From an uncultured Paraprevotella sp. (lineage in GTDB: Bacteria; Bacteroidota; Bacteroidia; Bacteroidales; Bacteroidaceae), in the NCBI GenBank assembly GCA_900546665.1, contig URDY01000001.1, positions 233,466-297,465 of the forward strand: DNA of 64,000 bases. The letters run 5' to 3'. Position 1 is the first letter of the stretch; the number at the start of each line of letters is the position of its first letter. A program made the position numbers and the translations under genes. The notes beneath the pieces are model-generated. The model made no database searches, had not been told where the DNA came from, and worked only from the letters and a program-made list of their open reading frames with translations. Below, one piece after another: positions 35,917 to 44,225 of this stretch.

Positions 35917-37245
35917 TTATCTGGTAAAAAAGCCTGCGTAAGCTATGCCTATAGATACGGAAGGTTCATTATTGTATTTTGATTTCAAAAGTCCTACTGA
36001 ATATTCGCCCTTGATGACGATATCCTTGATGGGATAGTAGTTGATGCCTGCAGCTACGCGATGACGTCCGCACCAGTCATAGTCGGTCACTCCCTTTTCG
36101 GTTTTGAACATGGAATCGTAATAGTCATAACGTCCGTACAGATAAAATTTCTGTTTCTTGTCCTGAAGTTTGTTGATTTGTGAGAACAAGTCATATCCGG
36201 CTTCCAGTCCTGCTGCCATGGCGTCTGAGGCAACAGCCTGTTTGGGTGACGGAGAGTCATTGCGACGTCCCTGATTATATTGGGTGATGAGATCGGAATC
36301 AGACAAATGACCGTAATCTGCATTACCGCGTAGAATCCAGTTATGGGCATTATAGCAGAAGTCAAATGCTCCTATCAGTACGGTCCCTTTTACTTTGTTG
36401 TATTTGGCATTCGGTTCGATAAGGGTATTGCTGAATGAATTGCCGGCATAACCACTTAACGAAAGTCTCAGGCCGCTGAATGAAAAATTGTCAATGCGGA
36501 AGGCTCCGGCCATGGCATTGGCTATTTTGAATTCATACGGACTGCCTGCTCCGCTGGCAATCCATTCCTGTCGGCCGAAACGGTCGGAATCCAGACCCGG
36601 AAGCAGAAGAGCTTCATATCGCCAGTCGCCGGCTTTGCCCCAGAAACTGAGTCCGGTTTCATGCCAGGTACAGGGGAATATCGTATTTTCTCCTTCCGGC
36701 CGATAAACGCCAAAAAACTCTGTAGGCAGATGATGGGCATTGGTGGCACCAACAGGTACGACAATATGTCCTGCTCTGATGTTAAACTGAGGGCAGAATG
36801 ATTTCTGGATCCAGAACTGCTCCAGAGCCACTTCGCCGCCGCGTTCTATCTCGCTTTCATATTCTCCGCCTTCTTCTTCCTCTATTTCTACAGCACTTTC
36901 TGTTCCGCCGTGTTCGAATTCTATTTCTGTACCCATAGACCATCCTTTTCCGAAATCATAACCCAAAAGAATGACAACATGTGGCAGATCGAAACGGCCA
37001 TGGCCGGATGCATTCCTGTAATTTGAGGCATTGGTATATCGTAAATAATTATCGCTATAGAAGTTACGGCTGTAAACGGCTTCTCCGTATCCGCCAATTG
37101 TTAACCGTTTTGTTTTGTCAGTTTTTTCAGACGTGACTTGTTGTGTGTTGCCGTCCTTCCGGTCGTTTTGAGATGAAGCTTTTGTTATTGTCTGATTGAC
37201 AGATAATAACAATAATGTGGAAAAGAGGATTTTTTGAGCTTTCAT
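35917..37245 (-). CDS. outer-membrane porin-like protein
   Basis: A 442-residue exported protein (signal peptide ending near TKASSQ) with beta-barrel character: LTIGGYGEAVYSRNFYSDNY at the start of the barrel, FDLPHVVILLGYDFGKGWSM, and a C-terminus VSIGIAYAGFFTR. An acidic loop (IEEEEGGEYESEIERGGE, about 118-135) could bind cations. No TonB box or plug is present, so it is a passive or phosphate-porin-like channel rather than a SusC. It is the first gene of the iron/cytochrome operon, with a promoter at 37288-37295. Confidence 0.85.
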   Translation of the reverse strand: MKAQKILFSTLLLLSVNQTITKASSQNDRKDGNTQQVTSEKTDKTKRLTIGGYGEAVYSRNFYSDNYLRYTNASNYRNASGHGRFDLPHVVILLGYDFGKGWSMGTEIEFEHGGTESAVEIEEEEGGEYESEIERGGEVALEQFWIQKSFCPQFNIRAGHIVVPVGATNAHHLPTEFFGVYRPEGENTIFPCTWHETGLSFWGKAGDWRYEALLLPGLDSDRFGRQEWIASGAGSPYEFKIANAMAGAFRIDNFSFSGLRLSLSGYAGNSFSNTLIEPNAKYNKVKGTVLIGAFDFCYNAHNWILRGNADYGHLSDSDLITQYNQGRRNDSPSPKQAVASDAMAAGLEAGYDLFSQINKLQDKKQKFYLYGRYDYYDSMFKTEKGVTDYDWCGRHRVAAGINYYPIKDIVIKGEYSVGLLKSKYNNEPSVSIGIAYAGFFTR

Positions 37246-37287
37246 TTTGAATCTGATTTTTGTTTTATTTCATTAATTTTATTGATG

Positions 37288-37295
37288 CAAAGTTA
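37288..37295 (-). promoter_or_regulatory. -7 box for the porin-imelysin-cytochrome operon
   Basis: The minus strand reads TAACTTTG, an exact match, 43 bases before the porin start. A near -33 box (ATTG for TTTG) lies 20 bases further upstream. It faces the regulator gene at 37476. Confidence 0.65.
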
Positions 37296-37475
37296 AATGG
37301 CTCATAAAAAGCGTGCAATACACAAAAAAAGTGAAAATATAAAAGATGTTGAGTATAAGGAAAAATGACTTTTTTCAGGATTATACCTAACTACTTTTGG
37401 TGAATACCTATTTGTAGTGATTGTCAGAATCGGATATTTTTGTTTTCTTTGCAAACACTTATAAATAGAGGTATC

Positions 37476-38453
37476 ATGTCAGAAAAATACAAAGACACCG
37501 ACAGAATGGGGGATATCATCGGAGATGATTATCGGGTATTACAGGTTATCAGTCGTTTTGGTCTTACGCTGGGGTTCGGAGATCAGACGGTCAGTGCTAC
37601 ATGCTCAGCCAGCGGGGTGGATTGTGCGACATTTCTTTCTGTAGTCAATTTCATTCATGCAAGCGGTCGGGGAGTCAATATAGGTGAATTGGTAGAGCAT
37701 GTGTCCTTGTCTGCTCTTATGGATTATCTGCGCCGTTCGCATGATTATTTCGTGAAATTCCGTTTGCCGTCGATTCGTCGAAAACTTATAGAGTCCATTG
37801 ATTGTTCTGCACGTAATCAGATTGCATTTCTGATTCTGAAATTTTATGATGAGTTTGCGGCAGAGGTTGGCCGTCACATGGATTATGAAGACAAGCACAT
37901 TCATACTTATGTGCATGAACTGATGACAAATAAAAAGATTAGTCCGGATGTGAATATCCATACCTTGTCCAGACAGCATCATGACAATCACATGCAGATC
38001 GAGAAAAGCCTTTCTGAACTTAAGAGTATCATTATCAAATATTATCCCAATGACAGTAACGGTCAGTTGCTGAATGAGGTCCTGATGGATCTTTTTATTA
38101 CGGAAGAAGATCTTTTCAGTCATTGTCATCTGGAGGATACACTGTTTCTGGAGGCTGTGGTGCAGTTGGAAGAAAAATGCGCATTGCATGAGGACGTCAT
38201 GACAGAAACTGAGACTTCAGAAGTGGAGAACAGTTCCGGTGAGACTCTGAGTGACAGGGAAAAAGAAGTGATTATATGTGTGGTGAAAGGTCTTTCCAAC
38301 AAGGAAATTGCAGAACAGCTTTTTATTTCCGTCAATACCGTGATGACTCATCGGCGCAATATCAGTCGTAAGCTTCAGATCCATTCTCCGGCAGGATTGA
38401 CTATTTATGCGATTGTCAACGGACTGATTAATCTGGAAGATGTAAAGTTATAA
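37476..38453 (+). CDS. hemerythrin-like domain fused to LuxR-type HTH regulator
   Basis: A 325-residue protein. Residues about 12-70 resemble the N-terminal ScdA/DUF542 segment of YtfE-type di-iron proteins, but the usual Cys-Cys is LGFGDQT; Cys43 and Cys50 lie just after. Residues 80-235 match the four-helix hemerythrin-like part, with candidate ligands His89 (RRSHDYF), His134 and Glu138 (RHMDYEDK), His168/169 (RQHHDNH), His216/218 and Glu220 (FSHCHLED). Residues 256-320 are a LuxR/GerE HTH (TLSDREKEVIICVVKGLSNK, ISVNTVMTHRRNISRKLQIH). It probably senses NO, oxygen or iron through the di-iron site and controls transcription. It diverges from the iron/cytochrome operon. An in-frame start at 37440 is less likely. 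Confidence 0.85.
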   Translation: MSEKYKDTDRMGDIIGDDYRVLQVISRFGLTLGFGDQTVSATCSASGVDCATFLSVVNFIHASGRGVNIGELVEHVSLSALMDYLRRSHDYFVKFRLPSIRRKLIESIDCSARNQIAFLILKFYDEFAAEVGRHMDYEDKHIHTYVHELMTNKKISPDVNIHTLSRQHHDNHMQIEKSLSELKSIIIKYYPNDSNGQLLNEVLMDLFITEEDLFSHCHLEDTLFLEAVVQLEEKCALHEDVMTETETSEVENSSGETLSDREKEVIICVVKGLSNKEIAEQLFISVNTVMTHRRNISRKLQIHSPAGLTIYAIVNGLINLEDVKL

Positions 38454-38462
38454 AAAGTGGTT

Positions 38463-39002
38463 ATGATAAAAAAAGTAGGTGTATTTTGTGCGGCTTCCGA
38501 AAGATTGGAGCCATTCTATTATGAAATGGCTGAGGATTTTGGCCGTAAACTAGGGGAGAACGGGATGACGCTGGTTTATGGCGGTGCCAATTCCGGATTG
38601 ATGGAAAGTGTGGCACGAGGCGTTAAGGAAGCCGGTGGTACGACTATAGGGGTTATACCGCGTATTCTGGAAACCCACAGGAGGGTGAGTAACTATGTAG
38701 ACCAGATCGTAACGTGTCAGGACTTGAATGACCGTAAGGCTATCATGGTAGAGCAAAGTGATGTGCTGGTAGCCTTGCCTGGTGGTATCGGTACTTTAGA
38801 TGAGATTTTTACGGTAATGGCAGCCAACAGTATTGGTTATCATACCAAAAAGGTGATTCTTTTTGATACGCACGGCTTCTGGGACAAGTTACTCGAAATG
38901 CTTGATGAAATGGATCGGCGTCAGTTTATAAACGTGCCGTTTACCCACTATCTGGCAGTGGCCCGTTCGTGGGACGAATTTCAAGCATTACTTTTTGTCT
39001 AG
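38463..39002 (+). CDS. LOG/TIGR00730 family Rossmann-fold protein
   Basis: A 179-residue protein with the family motifs YGGANSGLMESVARG and ALPGGIGTLDEIF (PGGxGTxxE). Relatives release cytokinin-like bases from nucleoside monophosphates or act as nucleotide pyrophosphorylases; the role in Bacteroidetes is unknown. The ATG at 38463 follows the regulator stop by 9 bases, so the two genes are probably co-transcribed. An in-frame GTG at 38457 is possible but less likely. Confidence 0.93.
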   Translation: MIKKVGVFCAASERLEPFYYEMAEDFGRKLGENGMTLVYGGANSGLMESVARGVKEAGGTTIGVIPRILETHRRVSNYVDQIVTCQDLNDRKAIMVEQSDVLVALPGGIGTLDEIFTVMAANSIGYHTKKVILFDTHGFWDKLLEMLDEMDRRQFINVPFTHYLAVARSWDEFQALLFV

Positions 39003-39006
39003 GTTC

Positions 39007-39945
39007 TTATAATGAGTTCAGGTCGTCCGCCATTTGTTGGCCGAAATTTTCGTCAATGGAGTTGTGTATGCTCATGCAGACATTAGCGGCAAAACGGCGT
39101 CCGTAGTCAATCAGACTTTTCCATTGGGTAGCAGTAAGACGGGGCAGTTCATGACGGCAAACATGGTGGCGTATCAGTCCGTAGATAAAACCGGCATTAA
39201 AGTTGTCGCCAGCTCCGATGGTGCTTACGGTACGTATTTTTTCTACATTAAAACGGAATGTCTGCTCCGGTGTACATAAGGCTATGCCGTCTTTACCAAG
39301 TGTACAAATGAAAAGCGGACAGTATGATGAAATATGGCGATGATAGATTTCCTCCGGATCATGTAAGTTGTACATGATTTCAAAATCATCTGCTGATCCG
39401 CGTACGATGTCGCTCAGCAGAAAATTCTCGTGAATGGTGGGTAGCAGTTCGTTGATTCTGTCCCGATAAGTGCGACGGTAGTTAAGGTCGTAATAGAGAA
39501 TAGCTCCTTGCTGACGGGCGTGCGTCAGGAATGACTTGACTTGCGGACGGATATGAGGATTGATGGCATAATAAGAACCAAACTGGACAATGTCATCAGG
39601 TTCGATGTCAGGATAAGAAAAGTCGGGTAAATTCTTAGGAGGTTGTTTATAAAACATATAGTGGGCATCATGACGTTCATCAAGGAAAGCCAATGAAACA
39701 GCAGATTGGATATCATCTCTCATACTCAGAAAACGGTTGTCTACATGATTGTCTTTCAGAAAACTGGCTATGCGACGGCCTACTTCGTCATGTCCGGTTT
39801 CTCCAATGAATATGGCCGGTACGCCTGCCCGGCCAACGGAAATAATGCTGTTGAATGAAGAGCCGCCCGGTACGGCTGCAGTAGGTTGTTCACCATGAAA
39901 TATGATATCCATGATCGTTTCACCGATTCCTATAACTTTGCGCAT
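39007..39945 (-). CDS. PfkB family carbohydrate kinase
   Basis: A 313-residue ribokinase-fold enzyme starting MRKVIGIGETIMDII. It has the first PfkB region (VPGGSSFNSIISVGRAGVPA) and the second signature STIGAGDNFNAGFIYGL with the catalytic Asp in GAGD. It phosphorylates a sugar with ATP in the cytoplasm; fructokinase is the usual annotation for this group, but the substrate is not certain. The frame extends upstream to 40056, but the start at 39945 matches the family and lies 32 bases after a -7 box. It is convergent with the LOG gene; their stop codons are 4 bases apart. Confidence 0.92.
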   Translation of the reverse strand: MRKVIGIGETIMDIIFHGEQPTAAVPGGSSFNSIISVGRAGVPAIFIGETGHDEVGRRIASFLKDNHVDNRFLSMRDDIQSAVSLAFLDERHDAHYMFYKQPPKNLPDFSYPDIEPDDIVQFGSYYAINPHIRPQVKSFLTHARQQGAILYYDLNYRRTYRDRINELLPTIHENFLLSDIVRGSADDFEIMYNLHDPEEIYHRHISSYCPLFICTLGKDGIALCTPEQTFRFNVEKIRTVSTIGAGDNFNAGFIYGLIRHHVCRHELPRLTATQWKSLIDYGRRFAANVCMSIHNSIDENFGQQMADDLNSL

Positions 39946-39976
39946 GATTGTAAGTCTTATGTAAAGTAGTTTATTA

Positions 39977-39984
39977 CAAAAATA
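39977..39984 (-). promoter_or_regulatory. -7 box for the PfkB kinase gene
   Basis: The minus strand reads TATTTTTG, an exact match, 32 bases before the ATG at 39945; it excludes the longer frame. Confidence 0.6.
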
Positions 39985-40187
39985 CGATAAGAATACCAAA
40001 TATGAGGTCTTAAAATCTCTTTTTTTTATTATTTTATTGAATTTATTTTTTGTCATTAGTTGTAGTAAAATGTAAATGATAAACTATTATAGTTCGATAA
40101 AAATCAAAAGAGGAAAATATTCAAATAGATATTCTGTAAATTGTGTTTAAAGGGGGGATGTCTAGGATTTTAATTATTGAAAGATGT

Positions 40188-40218
40188 TTTGAATTCAGAA
40201 CTAAAAGGAGTATTTTTG
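40188..40218 (+). promoter_or_regulatory. complete promoter of the orphan small gene
   Basis: TTTG (40188-40191), 19 bases, then TATTTTTG (40211-40218): an exact -33/-7 pair in an AT-rich gap. A seven-codon frame (40228-40251, MYESMFG) precedes the 97-codon frame. Confidence 0.7.
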
Positions 40219-40260
40219 CTTATCTATATGTATGAGAGTATGTTTGGGTAATATTATTAT

Positions 40261-40554
40261 ATGGATATGTTCGAGCTTGAATCGAGTCTTGCAAGAATAA
40301 ACTTTATTGAAAATGGGGACTATATGTTGAATGAGTCTGTTGGATATTTTCCATATCTGAAAAGTGAACAAAATTCCTTGATTGGACGGGTTGTCGCCAC
40401 ATCTACGAATGTTCTTGTATTACGAACTTTCTTTTATAATGATATATCGAGTAGTACAATGGAGATTTTTACTTCACAAACGCCAGAAGACAATCAGGTG
40501 TGGGCAATAGATAGCAATGCAACGAGTGTCGTATTCCTGTTACAAGAGTTATAG
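40261..40554 (+). CDS. orphan small protein (97 aa)
   Basis: A 97-residue frame starting MDMFELESSLARINFIENGD and ending VVFLLQEL. It has no signal peptide and no recognised family; its composition (acidic, Ser/Thr-rich, alternating hydrophobics such as GRVVATSTNVLVLRTFF) suggests a small soluble beta protein. A well-matched promoter lies just upstream and a good hairpin follows 27 bases after the stop, which supports a real transcription unit of its own. It lies in an AT-rich gap between the kinase and the helicase genes. It could also be the 3' part of a larger gene recently shortened. Confidence 0.5.
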   Translation: MDMFELESSLARINFIENGDYMLNESVGYFPYLKSEQNSLIGRVVATSTNVLVLRTFFYNDISSSTMEIFTSQTPEDNQVWAIDSNATSVVFLLQEL

Positions 40555-40581
40555 TTAAAGTCTTTTTATTAATATAATATT

Positions 40582-40612
40582 GGCTGTGATAATATGAAAT
40601 ACTATCACAGCC
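40582..40612 (+). terminator. terminator of the orphan gene
   Basis: A perfect 10-bp stem, GGCTGTGATA with TATCACAGCC, and an 11-base loop, followed by GTTTATCACTTT. Confidence 0.65.
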
Positions 40613-40761
40613 GTTTATCACTTTAATACGTTTAGGCAAACCCTAATTATACAAAACCGTTGGTACAATAAAGTATATAGTTGCGTATGTTCTTTTCTTA
40701 CAAAGACTGCTAAAAAGCTAGAATAGCACGTATTAAGAACTGAAAACTCATTTTTTTGTAT

Positions 40762-40769
40762 TACCTTTG
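40762..40769 (+). promoter_or_regulatory. -7 box for the DEAD-box helicase gene
   Basis: TACCTTTG, an exact match, 25 bases before the TTG start at 40795. It shows that the frame upstream of 40770 is not translated. Confidence 0.7.
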
Positions 40770-40794
40770 CACGGATATTTTAAAATTAATTGAT

Positions 40795-42699
40795 TTGAAG
40801 ACGTTTGAAGAGCTTGGCGTTTCTGCTGAAATCAGACAGGCCATAGAAGAGTTGGGGTATGAGCACCCTATGCCGGTACAAGAGGAAGTGATTCCGTATT
40901 TGCTGGGAGTGAATAATGATGTGGTGGCGCTGGCACAGACCGGCACCGGAAAAACCGCGGCTTACGGTTTGCCTGTCTTGCAGAAAATCGATGCGGCAAA
41001 CAGTGATACACAGGCTTTGATTTTAAGCCCTACACGTGAACTTTGTTTGCAGATTGCCGATGATTTGGAGAACTATTCCAAATATCTGCCGGGCGTACGT
41101 GTACTGCCGGTGTATGGCGGTGCCAATATCGAGACGCAAATTCGTACGCTGAAAAAAGGTGTGCAGGTGATTGTGGCTACTCCGGGCCGTTTGATTGACC
41201 TGATGGAACGTGGAGCCGCTTCGTTGGAGCACGTGGAGAATGTGGTGCTTGATGAGGCTGACGAGATGCTGTCCATGGGATTCTCCGAAAGCATAGACGC
41301 TATTCTGGCCGGTGTGCCGGAAAATCATAACACATTGCTGTTCTCGGCTACAATGAGCAAGGAAATTGAGCGTATTTCCAAGAAATATTTGCGTGATGCC
41401 AAGGAGATTGTTGTTGGTTCGCGTAACGAGGGAGCTGAAACGGTCAATCATGTCTATTATATGGTTCATGCCAAGGATAAATATCTGGCTCTGAAACGTG
41501 TGGTAGACTATTATCCTAAGATTTATGCCATTATTTTCTGCCGTACACGTATGGAGACGCAGGAGATTGCAGACAAACTGATTCAGGACGGGTATAACGC
41601 GGACGCGCTGCACGGCGATTTGTCACAGCAGCAGCGTGACTTGACGATGCAGAAATTCCGCCAGCATCGTGTACAGTTCCTTGTGGCTACCGATGTGGCC
41701 GCACGAGGGCTTGATGTGGAAGACCTGACACACGTCATCAATTACGGTCTGCCCGATGATGTGGAAAATTACACTCACCGCAGCGGACGTACGGGACGTG
41801 CCGGAAAGAAAGGAACCAGTATCTGTATCATCCATACCCGCGAGCGGGCTAAGGTCCGTGAGATAGAAAAGGTCATCGGTAAGGAATTCGTAAAGGGTGA
41901 GCTTCCAAGTGGTAAGGAAATCTGCGCCAAGCAGCTGTATAAGGTCATTGACGATATTGAGCGTGTAGAGGTTGATGAGGAAGAAATCGCCCAGTTCCTG
42001 CCCGAGGTTTACAGAAAACTGGAATGGCTTGATAAGGAAGATTTGATCAAGAGGGTCGTTAGCCGAGAATTTGGCCGTTTCCTGCAATATTATGCCAATG
42101 CGCCGGAAATAGAAGAGCCTTCTGCAAAGAGTGACAAGAAAGGTTCTAAAGGCCGCAAGGGACGCAATGCGGAAGAAGGTTATACACGTCTGTTCCTTAA
42201 TTTGGGAAAGACAGACGGTTTCTATGCCAAGGAAATTATGAAGCTGGTTAATGATCATGTTCATGGCAAGGTTGAGATCGGTCGTATAGATCTGATGAAG
42301 AACTTCTCGTTTTTTGAAGTGGCAGAGGAAGAGGCTGACCGGGTTATACAGTTCCTGAATAAGGTTCAGGTTAAAGGACGCCGTGTGAATGTGGAAGTAG
42401 CTACCGGCGAGACTTCTGAAGATAAGGGTAAGAAGAACGCTAAGCGTCGTGATTCCGGCCGGAAAGAGAAAGACGGAGACAAGAAAAAACAAAAGTCAAA
42501 AGCAGAAAAGCCGGAAGAAGGAAAAGTCAAAAAGAACAAACCCAGTCGGGAAGAGAGAGGATATACAGCAGCCCGTGGAAAGAAATATACAAAGGAAGAT
42601 TGGAAACAGTTCTTTCAGCCTGTAGACAACAGACCTCTAAAGGGTGAGGAACCAGATTTTACAGAAGAAGGTTGGGCACGCAGACGACCTAAGAAATAG
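40795..42699 (+). CDS. deaD: DEAD-box RNA helicase (DeaD/CsdA-like)
   Basis: A 634-residue ATP-dependent RNA helicase. The core motifs are all present: Q motif (YEHPMPVQEEVIP), motif I AQTGTGKTA, Ia PTRELCLQ, II VLDEADEML, III SATMS, V ATDVAARGLDV and VI HRSGRTGRAG. A DbpA-like RNA-binding domain follows (YTRLFLNLGKTDGFYAKEIM, about 475-550) and then a Lys-rich tail. It probably acts in ribosome assembly or mRNA decay, as CsdA does in the cold. No ATG fits: the promoter box at 40762-40769 leaves TTG 40795 (KTFEELGVSAEI) as the start. Confidence 0.93.
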   Translation: MKTFEELGVSAEIRQAIEELGYEHPMPVQEEVIPYLLGVNNDVVALAQTGTGKTAAYGLPVLQKIDAANSDTQALILSPTRELCLQIADDLENYSKYLPGVRVLPVYGGANIETQIRTLKKGVQVIVATPGRLIDLMERGAASLEHVENVVLDEADEMLSMGFSESIDAILAGVPENHNTLLFSATMSKEIERISKKYLRDAKEIVVGSRNEGAETVNHVYYMVHAKDKYLALKRVVDYYPKIYAIIFCRTRMETQEIADKLIQDGYNADALHGDLSQQQRDLTMQKFRQHRVQFLVATDVAARGLDVEDLTHVINYGLPDDVENYTHRSGRTGRAGKKGTSICIIHTRERAKVREIEKVIGKEFVKGELPSGKEICAKQLYKVIDDIERVEVDEEEIAQFLPEVYRKLEWLDKEDLIKRVVSREFGRFLQYYANAPEIEEPSAKSDKKGSKGRKGRNAEEGYTRLFLNLGKTDGFYAKEIMKLVNDHVHGKVEIGRIDLMKNFSFFEVAEEEADRVIQFLNKVQVKGRRVNVEVATGETSEDKGKKNAKRRDSGRKEKDGDKKKQKSKAEKPEEGKVKKNKPSREERGYTAARGKKYTKEDWKQFFQPVDNRPLKGEEPDFTEEGWARRRPKK

Positions 42700-42736
42700 A
42701 CGTTCAGCTTCCCTTAAAAGGAAGTAACAGAATAAA

Positions 42737-42780
42737 TAAGACGGCATGTAAAAAGCAATTGTTTTTTACGTGCCGTCTTA
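42737..42780. terminator. bidirectional terminator
   Basis: A near-perfect stem, TAAGACGGCATGTAAAAA with TTTTTTACGTGCCGTCTTA, between the convergent helicase and DUF389 genes. Confidence 0.85.
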
Positions 42781-42803
42781 TGTCATTTATGGGGATGGTG
42801 TGT

Positions 42804-44208
42804 TTATTTCTTTTTTGTCTTTTTGTTGTCATTGACTGTAAAGGTCATAAGCAGGTTATCGCTATTTAATCGGGTTTTCAACCAGCTTTGGATGCGTTCG
42901 CGGTTTTCTGTTCCGATGGCTTTTGTCAATGAAAGATGAACCAATGTGACAGAGTCTGTACCTGCCGTATCGGAAACGGCCAGTGAAACAGTTTTTGCGA
43001 TGGAAATCTTGCTGGCTTCCGGGAACAAGGCTTTCATTTCTTTACTGATGGCAATATGGTTATATTCTGCCTGTTTGTATTTATCCAGTTCTTTTTCCAG
43101 TCTGGCAACCTGTTGCTGTTCACTGGCAAGCAGTTTGGCGTTTTTGTCAGCCTGTCTTAAGGTTGGATCAGCCAAAAGTGTTTTTAATTCATTGGCATCA
43201 AGGTTCTTGGTACCTTGTACGATATTCAATTTAACATCTTTCAGCCCGAAACGTGTGAGAAGGTTACGGGCGCGGGAAAGATCTCTTTCTGATATTTCTT
43301 CACCTATCGTGACAATACGTATTTCCTTGTTTCGGTAATCAGCTTCTTTGGCAATGACTTGAGTCTGTTCGGTAGTAATAACCTGAGTGATGAAATCGTT
43401 TACCTTTTTGGTGAATATATTTTCTTTTACCAGCATATAAGTCAGTAATGCGGCTGGAAGCATGGTCAGGACAGCTATGGTGACAATCAGATTCTTAACT
43501 CGTTTTTCCCTTTGCTTGTCTACAAAGACCTTTTTATTGAAGTCCATCAGGTTGACTCCGATAAAAGTGGCAAGGCTGATGAAGATGGAGTTGATGAGGT
43601 AGAGGTAGAATGCTCCTGCCGCATAGATCCAGTTGCCTGTGGCAAGTCCGAAACCGGTCGTACAAAGCGGTGGCATTAAAGCTGTAGCGATCGCTACGCC
43701 GGGAATGACGTTTCCTCCTCTTTGTCCTGAACTGCATAAAGCCACGATACCTGCCATACCGCCGAAAAAGGCGATAAGAACGTCATAAATGGTCGGTGAA
43801 GTACGTGCCAGCAGTTCGGATTGAGCTTCGGCTATTGGCGTGATGGCGAAATAGAAAGTTGCAGTCATTACACTGAACAGAGTCGCTACGACGAAGCTGC
43901 GGAAAGCACGTTTCAGCATTTCAAAATCGTAGATATACGCTTAATCCAATTCCGACAATAGGCCCCATAAGGGGAGAAATCAACATGGCACCGATGATGA
44001 CAGCTGCGGAATTGGTGTTCAGTCCGAGTGAAGCTACGAAAATGGCAAAGATCAGAATCCATAGATTAGCTCCACGGAAATCAATTCCCGCCCTGATTGA
44101 AGCAATGCTTTCTTCTTCCGGTGCCTTGTCGGCTTTCAGGTTGAGCAACCCGCGTATGGTCCGTTTCAAATGCTTGCTGAAACTTTCGTGAGAATTGGGA
44201 TTTTCCAT
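42804..44208 (-). pseudogene. DUF389 membrane protein split by a 2-bp deletion
   Basis: The gene starts at 44208 with a DUF389 N-terminal half ([37 protein letters not shown]) and stops at TGA 43921 just after [10 protein letters not shown]. The next frame continues with [11 protein letters not shown] and then the rest of the family (RGGNVIPGVAIATALMPPLC), followed by a long periplasmic or cytosolic tail with a coiled-coil-like stretch (EQQQVARLEKELDKYKQAE). Restoring two bases near 43935 gives one frame of about 468 codons. The second part has an ATG at 43919, one base after the TGA, so coupled restart is possible. It would be a multi-span inner-membrane protein of unknown transport role, in line with the flippase 17 bases upstream. 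Confidence 0.8.
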
Positions 44209-44225
44209 AAATATCAGTATGTGAT

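Noticed and set aside
41623..42492. 289-codon minus-strand frame
   Set aside because: Antisense to the DEAD-box helicase; no motifs.
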